DNA of 41,068 bases from Puniceicoccales bacterium Verruco_02 (GTDB lineage Bacteria; Verrucomicrobiota; Verrucomicrobiia; Opitutales; Oceanipulchritudinaceae), in NCBI GenBank assembly GCA_001604585.1, contig LVBW01000012.1, positions 1 through 41,068 of the forward strand. Direction: 5' to 3'. The position numbers and the translations under genes were made by a program. Each line of letters begins with the position of its first letter. The first letter of the stretch is position 1. Below, one piece after another: positions 7,775-16,900 of the stretch. The notes under the pieces were generated by a model. It was given only the letters and a program-made list of their open reading frames with translations. It did not search any database and was not told where the DNA came from.

Positions 7775-8317
7775 GTGTCTTTTGAAAGCACATCCGTGAC
7801 GCAGCTAATCGACAACCCACCGCCTGAACTGGACTTTGCGACACTCGCGCGCGAATACTATCAGCCCCTGTACCGCTTTGCGCTAAGTCTGGCCCGCAAC
7901 GAAAGCGACGCTTCGGACCTTGTCCAGCAGACTTTCCTAATCTGGGCGCGCAAAGGCGGCTCGCTGCGCGAAGCCTCTAAGGTGAAGTCCTGGCTGTTCA
8001 CCACCCTGTACCGCGAATACTTGCGCGTTCGCCGCCGCATAGCCCCCTTTGTAAGTCACGAGCCGGAAACCCTCGAAAACGAGCTGCCGAGCGTCCCGCC
8101 GGAAGCGATCACGAGCTTTGACGCCAATCAGGCTGTGGACTCACTTCAGGCTGTGGACGAGATATACCGCGCCCCGCTGACCCTGTACTATCTGGAACAC
8201 ATGTCCTACAAGGAAATAGCGGACGCCCTCTCCATACCCATCGGCACGGTGATGTCTCGCCTTTCCCGTGGCAAGAGCCAGTTAAAAAATGCACTTTTAA
8301 GCAAGATGGGGAAATAG
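7775..8317 (+). CDS. ECF-family RNA polymerase sigma factor
   Basis: A 180-aa sigma factor with only the sigma-2 and sigma-4 regions. Region 2 includes REYYQPLYRFALSLARNESD ASDLVQQTFLIWARKG and the region 2.3/2.4 segment VKSWLFTTLYREYLR. Region 4 has YLEHMSYKEIADALSIPIGT VMSRLSRGKSQL, the helix-turn-helix that reads the -35 element. The start is GTG at 7775 without a clear Shine-Dalgarno site; no other start gives a full region 2. It is followed after 39 bp by a single-span membrane protein, the usual sigma/anti-sigma layout. The stimulus and regulon are not evident from sequence. Confidence 0.93.
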   Translation: MSFESTSVTQLIDNPPPELDFATLAREYYQPLYRFALSLARNESDASDLVQQTFLIWARKGGSLREASKVKSWLFTTLYREYLRVRRRIAPFVSHEPETLENELPSVPPEAITSFDANQAVDSLQAVDEIYRAPLTLYYLEHMSYKEIADALSIPIGTVMSRLSRGKSQLKNALLSKMGK

Positions 8318-8356
8318 AGGCACCCTCAGGATGGTCTAAGTATTAGAAAGACAGCG

Positions 8357-9154
8357 ATGGATTCCCGCCGAATTAAAGAATTGCTTCACGCTTGGAGGCC
8401 CGGACAGGACCTCCCGAACGAGATTGCCAAGGCGCGCGAGAGCGCGGCTGGCGATCCCGCACTCTCCGCTTGGCTAGACTCCGAAAGGGCTTTCGATCAA
8501 GCATTTGCCGAGAAGTTCAACAGTGTGCAGGCTCCTTCCGGCCTGCTCGACAATATTCTGGCCGCTCACGAGGCCGGGGAGGGCAACCTAGTCCCTTTCG
8601 CGCCGCCGGCGCCCCGAAGCTTGGGGCAAAGCACCTTTGTGCGCTACGTAATAAGCATCGCCGCGTCGCTCCTCATTGTCGCTGGCATCTTCACTCTCGT
8701 AACGCGTGACAGCGGGGCCTCGGACGTGGAACTGGCGCAGTTTATCGACGCCACCGTAATTCAGGCCCTATCCAGCCGAATGGAACCGGCCCAGGGATAC
8801 GAGCGCGTGCAGCGAGGCATACAAGCGGCCGGATACGATCAGGTGCAGGACATTTTGCCCACGGCCCTTCTCGGTATGCAGCCATCGAGCTATGGGGTCA
8901 TACCCTCGAATGACGGCTTCATAGGCCAGATCGGCTTTTCCGGCAACGACTCCTACCGCCTCATCGTCATGGAGCGCCGCTGTATAAGCGGCTGTTCCGG
9001 CAAGCTCAGTAAGCCCATCGTCTATGACCTTGGCGACAAGCTTGCCGTTACTTGGGCAAAGGGCCAGCAGGTGTATATATTGGTGGGCCTTCGCGGAATG
9101 GCGGAGGAGAAGATGATACGCGACGTTGCAGAGTCCATGTCCACGACTCTGTAA
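8357..9154 (+). CDS. Single-span membrane anti-sigma-factor-like protein
   Basis: A 265-aa protein directly downstream of the ECF sigma gene. The N-terminal 90 residues are predicted cytoplasmic, with helices that could bind the sigma factor but without the His/Cys zinc motif of ZAS-type anti-sigmas. One transmembrane helix (about 95-115, YVISIAASLLIVAGIFTLV) follows. The C-terminal part of about 150 residues is predicted periplasmic, with two Cys in a CISGCSG motif that could form a disulfide or sense redox. The role as anti-sigma rests on position and topology. I recognise no named domain, so a function unrelated to the sigma factor is possible. Confidence 0.7.
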   Translation: MDSRRIKELLHAWRPGQDLPNEIAKARESAAGDPALSAWLDSERAFDQAFAEKFNSVQAPSGLLDNILAAHEAGEGNLVPFAPPAPRSLGQSTFVRYVISIAASLLIVAGIFTLVTRDSGASDVELAQFIDATVIQALSSRMEPAQGYERVQRGIQAAGYDQVQDILPTALLGMQPSSYGVIPSNDGFIGQIGFSGNDSYRLIVMERRCISGCSGKLSKPIVYDLGDKLAVTWAKGQQVYILVGLRGMAEEKMIRDVAESMSTTL

Positions 9155-9233
9155 AGAACATAGCTACACAGCTTCTGTTGTTCGACGACGCTTGCGAAGA
9201 GCATGGCTCATGCTGTACATATGTGCGCCATAG

Positions 9234-10637
9234 ATGCCAGCCGAGCAGCCAGAGTTTTTCGAAAGCGCAGTGCCCAGACCCTCTTCCGAGGCACTTGAAC
9301 GGGCATCCGGCGATGCGCCAGGAGAGTTGCTTGTAGATGCCCCGGCTTCGGGTGCGCGTCGCCCGCTTGCAGCAAGGATGCGCCCCCGCTGCCTTGCGGA
9401 AATCATTGGTCAGGATCACATCGTGGGGCCGGACTGTCTCTTGCCCCGCCTTGTCGCAGGGGGGAACTTTGGCAGCATCATGCTCTATGGGCCACCCGGC
9501 TGCGGCAAGACCAGCCTTGCCGAGGCCATCGCAGCGCAGACGGGCAGCCGCTTTGTACGGGTGAACGCCGTGCTGAGCAACGTGGCCGAGCTGCGCGACA
9601 TTCTGCGCTGGGCGCGCAGCCGCCCGGAGGAGCGCCTGCTGCTCTTTATAGACGAGATACACCGCTTCAACAAGAGTCAGCAGGACTTGCTACTGCCCGA
9701 TATCGAGGCGGGGCACCTGCGCCTAATCGGAGCAACGACGCATTCGCCGGGGCATTATGTGAACGCGCCGCTTCTTTCGCGCAGCCACCTGTTCCGGCTG
9801 GAGCCGGTTTCGCAGGAGGCCATCGTGACGGTGCTCCGCCGCGCAATGGAGGACGCAGGGCGCGGCCTTGCCGGGCAGAGGGTGCAGGCGGGCGACGAGG
9901 TCCTGACCAGCATAGCCCGAATGAGCGATGGAGACCTGCGCCGCGCCCTCAACGCGCTGGAGACTCTGGTCCTTGCCGCGCCTATGGGGGGCAGCGTTAC
10001 GCAGGACGATCTGAGGAGCTTTGCAAGGGAGCGCCACATCCGCTACGATGCCGATCAGGACGAGCACTACGACACCATTTCCGCCTTCATAAAGAGCGTG
10101 CGCGGTTGTGACCCCGACGCTGCCATGTACTGGCTGGCCAAGATGCTGTCCGGTGGCGAGGATCCCCGCTTTATTGCCCGGCGGCTCGTTATACTGGCCT
10201 CGGAAGACGTGGGCCTAGCCGACAGCCGCGCCCTGGGCGTTGCCGTGGCGGCGCAGCAGGCCGTGGAGTTTGTCGGCCCGCCGGAGTGCGAGCTCAATCT
10301 GGCGCACGCGACCCTCTTTCTCGCCCTTTCGCCAAAGAGCAACAGCGCGATGAGCGCCCTGTTTGCCGCCAAGGAGGCCATCAAGAAAGGCCCCTTGCAG
10401 AGCGTGCCCCCCTGGCTGAAGGACGCGCACACGAAGACTGCAAAGGCTATGGGCAACGGCGCAGGCTACATATACAGCCACGAGGCACCCGAAAACATCA
10501 GCGGGCAGGAATACATGCTCGAACCTTTGCGCCTGTACAATCCGCGTAGTCAGGGGGCGGAAGAGGCGCTCGCCCGTCGCCTCGAGCACTGGCGCAGGCT
10601 CAAGGAGGATATCAAGGACTCTGGGGCCGGAGCCTGA
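9234..10637 (+). CDS. rarA: Replication-associated recombination protein A (AAA+ ATPase)
   Basis: RarA/MgsA (467 aa) is a clamp-loader-like AAA+ ATPase acting at stalled replication forks with SSB and RecA. Visible motifs are Walker A GPPGCGKT (86-93), Walker B LLLFIDEIHRFNKSQQ with DEIH at 140-143, sensor 1 LIGATTHSP, the arginine-finger region NAPLLSRSHLFRL, and the C-terminal tetramerisation/MgsA region (AMYWLAKMLSGGEDPRFIARRLVILASEDVGLAD in pieces, then PLRLYNP). The N-terminus carries about 45 extra residues before the conserved ARRPLAARMRPRCLAEIIGQ start, so a later start is possible. It converges with the lipoprotein gene, with only 9 bp between stops. Confidence 0.95.
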   Translation: MPAEQPEFFESAVPRPSSEALERASGDAPGELLVDAPASGARRPLAARMRPRCLAEIIGQDHIVGPDCLLPRLVAGGNFGSIMLYGPPGCGKTSLAEAIAAQTGSRFVRVNAVLSNVAELRDILRWARSRPEERLLLFIDEIHRFNKSQQDLLLPDIEAGHLRLIGATTHSPGHYVNAPLLSRSHLFRLEPVSQEAIVTVLRRAMEDAGRGLAGQRVQAGDEVLTSIARMSDGDLRRALNALETLVLAAPMGGSVTQDDLRSFARERHIRYDADQDEHYDTISAFIKSVRGCDPDAAMYWLAKMLSGGEDPRFIARRLVILASEDVGLADSRALGVAVAAQQAVEFVGPPECELNLAHATLFLALSPKSNSAMSALFAAKEAIKKGPLQSVPPWLKDAHTKTAKAMGNGAGYIYSHEAPENISGQEYMLEPLRLYNPRSQGAEEALARRLEHWRRLKEDIKDSGAGA

Positions 10638-10646
10638 GTTTTGCCC

Positions 10647-11051
10647 CTAGGAGAGGCGGGTCTTGATCGCTTCCAATACGTCGCGCGATAGCTGCTCGTC
10701 GCCGAACAGGCCCACGCGGATAGTGATGCGCGTAGTCTTGTCGGTCGCCTTTTCGAGGATGATGACCACCTTCTCGTCTCGGGCCGTGCGTGCCTCGTAC
10801 TCGGCGCTCACGGCGTCTTCCTTCGCGCTTACGAGGGTGAACTTCAGGTCGTTGCGAATGGTGCGCTTGACCGCCTTTTGTACATCTTCGATAGGGTCGC
10901 CCAAGGTGGCGTTCAGCGCGCCGCGCACATAGGCCACCGTCCCGCCGGCAGCGGCCGCAGCGGCCAGTGCCACACACCCGCCAAGGGCGAAGGGCACGCT
11001 AAGAGCCATCACAAGCGCAAAGAGGGCAGGGCGGACGATGTGCTTTTTCAT
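10647..11051 (-). CDS. DUF3568-type lipoprotein
   Basis: A 134-aa predicted lipoprotein. The signal peptide MKKHIVRPALFALVMALSVP is followed by the lipobox ALGGC, so the mature N-terminal Cys (residue 26) should be lipidated. After an Ala-rich stretch with a short hydrophobic segment, the body (ALNATLGDPIEDVQKAVKRT ... EKATDKTTRITIRVGLFGDE) matches the pattern of the DUF3568 family of small envelope lipoproteins with an alpha/beta fold. Function is unknown. It has its own strong promoter directly before the ATG. Confidence 0.85.
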   Translation of the reverse strand: MKKHIVRPALFALVMALSVPFALGGCVALAAAAAAGGTVAYVRGALNATLGDPIEDVQKAVKRTIRNDLKFTLVSAKEDAVSAEYEARTARDEKVVIILEKATDKTTRITIRVGLFGDEQLSRDVLEAIKTRLS

Positions 11052-11059
11052 GCCTTATT

Positions 11060-11088
11060 TATATATGTGATTCCGCGCCCTGCTGCAA
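11060..11088 (-). promoter_or_regulatory. Sigma-70-type promoter of the DUF3568 lipoprotein
   Basis: On the minus strand TTGCAG (11083-11088) and TATATA (11060-11065) are separated by exactly 17 bp. The -10 ends only 8 bp before the ATG, so the transcript should have almost no leader or be leaderless, although AAGG sits in between. Confidence 0.6.
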
Positions 11089-11207
11089 GGCGTTACATTT
11101 ATGGCCGATTGGGTGCGGGAGGATAGCTTGCGGGGTGGGCCATTGTCTGCGTACCAATACCCTTTGCCTTGCCTGCGCTCTTGTAGTTTGTGCAAATCCG
11201 CGCTTCC

Positions 11208-12047
11208 ATGTCGGACAACACCATTACACGCATCATGATAGAGACGGCATTCGTTGGCGCTGGCAACATGGCTTCGGCCATTGTACGGGGCATGTTGAAC
11301 AAGGGTTTTTGCACGGCCAGCGAACTGGCCTGCACGAGCGCAAGGGACGGCACGGGCGAGAAGCTCTCCGCGGCCACGGGCGTTGCCCTTTTCGACTCTC
11401 TTGAGGAAATGCTGCGTGCGGCGCCGGGAATACGCAGCGTGGTGCTTGCCATCAAGCCCCAGCAGTTTGCCCAGCTTCCCGACAGCGTGGCGGAGCTTAC
11501 CCGTGGCAAGCTCATCATTTCCATTCTGGCTGGGATGCCCATTTCGAGGCTCGTTGCCCGCTTTCCGCACGCGGCCAATATCGTACGCGCCATGCCCAAC
11601 ACTCCCGGTCAGATTGGGGCGGGCATCACTGCCTACGCTTCCAATGTGCCGCTCGCTGCGGACAGGCTTTCGGATGTGGAGGGTATCCTTGGCTCGATGG
11701 GGCCGGTTCTTACCGTGGAAGAGGGGCAGCTCGACGCTGTGACCGCCCTTTCGGGCAGCGGTCCGGCCTATGTCTTTGCTTTCGTGGAGGCCTTGCGCGA
11801 TGGTGGCATTGCCGAGGGGCTTTCGCCCGATGTGGCCTTCCGCCTTGCAATGCATACTGTGCTAGGCTCTGCACTGCTTCTTGAAAAGAGCGGCGAAGAT
11901 CCCGCAGAGCTGCGCCGCAAGGTGACTAGCCCCAACGGCACAACTCAGGCCGCGCTGGAGAAAATGGCATCGCTGGACCTTCACGGCACGGTCAAGGCCG
12001 GAATACGGGCCGCAAGGCTGCGCAGCGAGGAGCTGGCAAGGGGCTAG
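11208..12047 (+). CDS. proC: Pyrroline-5-carboxylate reductase
   Basis: Last step of proline synthesis: NAD(P)H-dependent reduction of 1-pyrroline-5-carboxylate to proline, in the cytoplasm. The Rossmann motif FVGAGNMASAIVRGM lies near the N-terminus. IISILAGMPISRL and RAMPNTPGQIGAG are typical family stretches. The C-terminal dimerisation and active-site region has TALSGSGPAYVFAFVEALRD and KVTSPNGTTQAALE. The start could be GTG 11190, ATG 11208 or ATG 11235; the last gives the most typical N-terminus (MIETAFVGAGN). I chose 11208. Length of about 280 aa is slightly above the usual 265-275. The next gene follows after 28 bp, so it may share the transcript. Confidence 0.95.
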   Translation: MSDNTITRIMIETAFVGAGNMASAIVRGMLNKGFCTASELACTSARDGTGEKLSAATGVALFDSLEEMLRAAPGIRSVVLAIKPQQFAQLPDSVAELTRGKLIISILAGMPISRLVARFPHAANIVRAMPNTPGQIGAGITAYASNVPLAADRLSDVEGILGSMGPVLTVEEGQLDAVTALSGSGPAYVFAFVEALRDGGIAEGLSPDVAFRLAMHTVLGSALLLEKSGEDPAELRRKVTSPNGTTQAALEKMASLDLHGTVKAGIRAARLRSEELARG

Positions 12048-12075
12048 ACATGCTGATGCTGCCATCGTTATTGCC

Positions 12076-12609
12076 ATGAGCGAATATTCCGACAAGTCCC
12101 TGCCTGCCTGCCCATTCCCGAAGCTGTACCCGTCGCTGCTGGCCTTGGACGATCGCTACTTCATGACCTTGGCCTACAATCTGGCCATCGACGCATGGAA
12201 TTGCGGTGAGGTGCCCATCGGGGCCGTTGTGGAATACAATGGCGAGGTGGTGGCAAGGGCGCACAACTGTGTCGAGAGCACGAAAGACCCCACGGCACAT
12301 GCCGAGATACTTGCCCTTACTAGCGCCGCTAGGGCCATCGGCGACTGGCGCATGAGCGGGGCCACGATGTACGTCACCAAGGAACCTTGCCCGATGTGCA
12401 GCGGGGCAATGATAATGTCGCGCATGTCCCGCGTGGTGTACGCGGTGCGCGACCCGAAGATGGGCTGCCTTGGCGGGGCTGCGGACTTAAACACGCTGCC
12501 CCGTTCCAATCACCGGGCGATGTTGGAGGTAGGGCTTATGGAGGAGGAGTGCCGAGAGCTGTTGCAGGCTTTCTTTTCCGTACGCAGGCAGGGCGGCAGC
12601 GCCCAATAG
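12076..12609 (+). CDS. tadA: tRNA-specific adenosine deaminase
   Basis: Zinc deaminase converting the wobble adenosine of tRNA-Arg(ACG) to inosine. The zinc site is visible: H75-A-E77 (PTAHAEILAL) with the proton-shuttling Glu, and P104-C105-P-M-C108 (EPCPMCSGAMIMSRMSRVVY). GEVPIGAVV and the C-terminal helix EECRELLQAFF also fit. The 25-30 residues before the conserved FMTLAYNLAIDAW are extra, so ATG 12163 is an alternative start, although it gives a short N-terminus. Its stop codon lies in the loop of its own terminator. Confidence 0.93.
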   Translation: MSEYSDKSLPACPFPKLYPSLLALDDRYFMTLAYNLAIDAWNCGEVPIGAVVEYNGEVVARAHNCVESTKDPTAHAEILALTSAARAIGDWRMSGATMYVTKEPCPMCSGAMIMSRMSRVVYAVRDPKMGCLGGAADLNTLPRSNHRAMLEVGLMEEECRELLQAFFSVRRQGGSAQ

Positions 12610-12637
12610 CGCCCGCCGCCCTGCATTTCCTTTTCCA
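12588..12637 (+). terminator. Terminator overlapping the tadA stop codon
   Basis: Outer arms GCAGGGCGGC (12588-12597) and GCCGCCCTGC (12615-12624) pair perfectly over 10 bp. An inner GCGC/GCGC stem closes the loop, which contains the TAG stop. A T-rich tail (ATTTCCTTTTCC) follows. It also separates tadA from the convergent sigma-factor gene. Confidence 0.75.
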
Positions 12638-12650
12638 GTAGTGTGTGTGC

Positions 12651-13406
12651 CTATTCGCTTATGTAGTTCTGCATCTGCTTGCGAAGGTTGGCGATGGCCT
12701 GACTGCGAATCTGGCAGACGCGGGCCTCGGTGACGCCGAATTTGTCCGCTATCTCGGACAAACGAAGGTTGTCGAAGTAAATCATCGATAGGATGCGGCG
12801 CTGGCGCGGGCAGAGCATGTCGAGCTTGTCGCGCAGTATGTCGATAAGCTCGCTCTGCTGGCAGCGTTCGGAGCCGGGTTGCTGGGCCTCGTCGGCAATG
12901 GCTTCGTGCATGTCCGCTTCCTGTTCGCTGCCGTTGCCCTGCCTGTTGTCGAGCGAGACGAAGTTCATCGGGCGCACCTGGTTGCGCATCCGGCGTAGTT
13001 CGCACAGCTTCAGCCCCATTGCCACGGACAGCTCGTCCTCGCTTGGCTCGCGGCCGAGGCTCTGCTCCAGACGGGCCGAGGCCTCCTGGAGGCTGCGCGC
13101 CTTGGCGCGGGCTGTGCGGGGCAGGCTGTCCAAGCGGCGCAGTTCGTCGAGCACCGCGCCGCGTATGCGCATGACCGCATAGGCCTCGAAAGTCTTTTCC
13201 TGATCGCTGTCGAAGCGGCGCACGGCTGCAATGAGGCCCATCGTGCCGACGCTGTGCAGGTCGTCCACATCGACCTGTGGCGGCAGGTGTCGGGCAAGGC
13301 TCATTACCACTTTGCGCACCAGTGGCAGGTACTGTTCAATAAGTTCGGGTTCCGCCTTTGGGCAAAGGTTAACGCTCTTGGGTAGTTCGGAGTAGCTGCT
13401 TGGCAT
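12651..13406 (-). CDS. Sigma-28-family (FliA/WhiG) RNA polymerase sigma factor
   Basis: A 251-aa sigma factor with regions 2, 3 and 4. Region 2 has EQYLPLVRKVVMSLARHLPP, VDVDDLHSVGTMGLIAAVRRF and TFEAYAVMRIRGAVLDELRR, all typical of the FliA/WhiG group. Region 3 has AREPSEDEL-like SLGREPSEDELSVAMGL, and region 4 has LRLSEIADKFGVTEARVCQI. The ATG at 13406 is chosen because AAAGGA lies 6 bp before it; the frame stays open to 13478. Family members transcribe late flagellar or chemotaxis genes, but no flagellar structural gene is in the window and other roles occur outside motile bacteria. An acidic, Gln-rich insert separates regions 3 and 4. Confidence 0.9.
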   Translation of the reverse strand: MPSSYSELPKSVNLCPKAEPELIEQYLPLVRKVVMSLARHLPPQVDVDDLHSVGTMGLIAAVRRFDSDQEKTFEAYAVMRIRGAVLDELRRLDSLPRTARAKARSLQEASARLEQSLGREPSEDELSVAMGLKLCELRRMRNQVRPMNFVSLDNRQGNGSEQEADMHEAIADEAQQPGSERCQQSELIDILRDKLDMLCPRQRRILSMIYFDNLRLSEIADKFGVTEARVCQIRSQAIANLRKQMQNYISE

Positions 13407-13478
13407 TGCGGTCCTTTCTGATTGCTGAAACATACAAAGCGCAGCCCGTGCCAAGTGGCCTAAGTCGTTAATTATCAA

Positions 13479-13919
13479 GGTTAGAAATAATCCCTATTGA
13501 ATTGGTATGCTTTAGGTGGGCAATTTATGCACCTCTATGCGTGGAAAGGATGTGGCATGAAGTCGTTTTGTGTATCCTGCGGCAAACTTTGCCTAGCTCG
13601 GCGCGCATTTCCCTATTAAATAGATGTTGTTGCATCCGACCGCTTCGGGCGCGGTGCAAAAATTGCCTACGACTGTTTGTGTGCCTTGTTGTGGCGCTTT
13701 CCAGCCCCGATACAATGGGCAAGTGTTAAGTAGGCGCACATTTCATCTTGTCAGCAAAGCGCGGTTAAGTTCACACAAGGAGGGGTATTCGGTGACAGGA
13801 CTGTTACAAGGTTAAGGCAATGTTACCGGGGCGTGATAAGGTAAAGGAGGCTTTAGTATAGAGTTGCCGCCCCCTGTGGCTGGGGCTGGATAGGTCGCAT
13901 CGAGACATTTTTCCCGACC
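13479..13919. other. 440-bp leader/regulatory region before the TonB receptor
   Basis: No long coding frame with motifs. It holds a hairpin (TTGCA/TGCAA outer, CCGC/GCGG inner, 13633-13662). It also has two near-perfect Shine-Dalgarno sequences unusual for this genome segment: AAGGAGG (13777-13783) and AAAGGAGG (13843-13850). The first sits 8 bp before a GTG that opens a seven-codon frame ending TAA (13792-13815). A TAGTAT at 13854-13859 could be a -10. I see no cobalamin-riboswitch motif. The promoter of the divergent sigma-28 gene should also lie here. Confidence 0.45.
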
Positions 13920-16900
13920 ATGCGACTCACACACGCCCTTCTTATATCACTGGGCCTGATAGCACCATCAATGACGTTCGCCCAAGCTGGCGACGCCTCA
14001 CAGGCACAGGTGCCAGGCAGCGCCAAAGGCATTCTCTCCGGCAAGGTGGCAGATACAGCCACCGGCAGAGGCATATCCGGCGTATCCGTGTCGGTGCTGT
14101 CCACCGGGCAGTATGCCACGACAGACATCGACGGCAGATACCGCATCGCGGATGTGCCCGCCGGACTTCAGACAGTCACCTTTTATAAAGGCGGCTACGA
14201 ATACAGCCAGATAAAGGATGTTTCTGTTGCAGAGAGCGGAGTGTCTCGTGCGGACATTTCTCTTGTGGCCCGTCCTTATTCGGACGTGGACGAGTTCGGC
14301 AGCGATGACGACATCGTGCTTTTGGACGCAATCACGGTTGTGGCCGAGCAGATGCAGGATAGCCAGATCGGCCTCCAGCAGTTCCGCGCAAAGTCGCTCA
14401 ACGTATCCGACGCCATCGGCGCGGAGGACTTTTCCAAGCAGGGCCTTGGCGACGCTGCCGAGGCAATGAGCCGCGTTACAGGCGCCAGCGTGATGGAGGG
14501 CAAATACGTGGTTATCCGTGGTCTTGGCGATCGCTACGCCAACACGCAGATGAACGGCGTGGCCATGCCAAGTGCAGACCCGGACAAGCGCGCCGTGCAG
14601 ATGGACCAGTTCCCGACCGACCTACTGGAGAGCATACAGACCTCCAAGAGCTTCACTCCGGACCTGCCGGGCGACTTTGCGGGCGGCAGCGTGAACATCC
14701 GCACCAAGAGCTTCCCAGACCAGTTCTTTGCCAGCACATCCGTTTCCATCGGTTACAACAGCAACGTTACCGGCAAGGACATACTGGCCACTTACGAGGG
14801 CGTTTCTTTCGACGGCATCGACGCTGGCAATCGCTGGGCACCGGCTACGCCCGAGGGCCTTGTGACGCCGCAGAGCGCCTACAACTATGCCCGCGCAAGC
14901 GTCAACCCATCGCTGGAACCGGCCAACATACTGAGCGATTACAGCAAGCAGTTCCAGAACAGCATGTTCCCTAAGACCGTGAGCGCCAAGCCCAATTACG
15001 GCTTCTCGGTGGCCACGGGCGGTCAGAAGCAGTATGACAAGGAGGGACGCATCGGCTACACCTTCAGCTTCACATACGACCGCAAGAGCGAGGGCTTCGA
15101 CGACGGTTACCTGGCCAGTTACAGCTCGCTCGAAGTGCCGAAGTTCATCTACGACACCGACCCGGCCAACTTCTCCTTCAGCGACAGGCTGGAGGGCAAG
15201 ACCCTGCCTTGGGGAGACAAGACCCCTTGGGGCTACACCAAGAACGTGCAGAGCGTCAACTGGGGCGCGTTCGGCAAGCTGGCCATACAGACCAGCGCGA
15301 ACAACGAGGTGACTCTCGACCTCTATCACAACCAGTATGCAGAGGACGAGGTGCGCCGCGGCGTTGGCGTGCAGCCCGAGGACTACCCCTCGATGGTGTA
15401 TGAAAACTACTCGATGCTCTACACAGAGCGCGGCATGTCCAGCGTGCAGCTGCACGGCAAGCACACCCTTCCCGCCCTTGGCGAAACAAGGGTTGACTGG
15501 ACCACTTCGTGGAACCGCAGCACGCAGAAGCAGCCCGATTTTCGCGTGTTTCAGACCCTTTACGACCTCGACACCGAGTCCTATTCCACCAACACGACCT
15601 TCCCGCCCTCGCGCTACTTCCGCGACATGGACGAGATAAGCAAGGACGGCAAGATGGACATATCCGTGCCGCTCAAGCTCTTCGGCGAGCATGAGAGCAC
15701 GATCAAGTTCGGCGGCCTGTATTCGTTGGCTAACAGAACATACACCGAAGACCAGTACACCGTATATTTTGGTCGCGGCAGCACGGCCATCACGAGCTGG
15801 GCACAGGAAAGCTCGCTTTTTGCCCCCGAAACAATCGGCCTACTTGGTGCGACCGACAATGGCAGGGGCGGCTGGATAACCGACTTCGGATGGACGGTGT
15901 TCCCCGTCAACACCTTCGTATCCAACTACACTGGCAGGCAGGAAGTTAGCGGCAGCTATGCGATGGGCGACATCGTGATCAGCGAACACTGGCGTGTGAT
16001 GGCCGGAGCGAGGGCCGAGCACACGGGTATGAGCGTTACCACGTTCTCCAATTCGACTGGCAGTGTGGACAGCAAGGCCCACATCCTTCAGACGGACGTG
16101 CTCCCCGCCTTCAGCCTTATTTACACCTTCCGCGAGGGTATGAACCTTCGCTTTGCCTACGGTGCCACAGTGGCGCGTCCCACCTTCAAGGAGCTTACAA
16201 GCGCCCGTTTATACGACCCTTTCCGCCGCGAATACTATCAGGGCAATCCGGACCTTATCATGACCACGATCGACAACTTCGACGTTCGCTGGGAATGGTT
16301 CATGGAGCGAGGCCAGATGGTGGCCTTCAGCGCCTTCTACAAGAGGCTTGAGAACCCCATCGAGGTCATGTTCCTCGACAGCATCGCCGGTGGTTCTTCC
16401 ACGGGAACGAACGTCATAAGCCCCGTAAACCGCGAGGAAGCCACCGTACGAGGTATCGAAGGAGAGTTTCGCTACGAGCTGGGCAACCTCAGCTCTTGGC
16501 TCGAAGGCTTCACCTTTGGCGGCAATGCGGCGCTCATTGATTCCACAGTAAGCGGCGGGGAATACCACCTGCACACCATACCCGACTCCAGCCTCGTTGG
16601 TCAGTCCCGCTACATGGTCAATGCCAACCTGACCTATCAGAACTTCGCTTGGGGGAGCGCCATTACGTTGGCCGTCAACAAGGTTGGCGAGCGCCTCGTG
16701 GCCTTCACTCCTCCCGACGACGACCTTCCGGATGTGTACGAGCTGCCTCCGATGACGCTCAACCTCATCTATTCGCAGAAGCTCTGGAACGGCCTGTCCA
16801 TGAAGCTGAGCTTCGGCAACCTACTTGACTCCCAGTACGAACGCACCCTCGGCAAAAGCTCCGACATCCTGATGGAGCGCTACAAGAAGGGGCGCAGTGT

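Noticed and set aside
10623-10647. GGGGC/GCCCC hairpin between rarA and the lipoprotein gene as terminator
   Set aside because: Only 5 bp with a 15-nt loop and no T-run; too weak to call.
14622-15692. Minus-strand frame of 356 aa inside the TonB receptor
   Set aside because: Shadow of a GC-rich gene; Val/Ala/His-rich composition and no domain.
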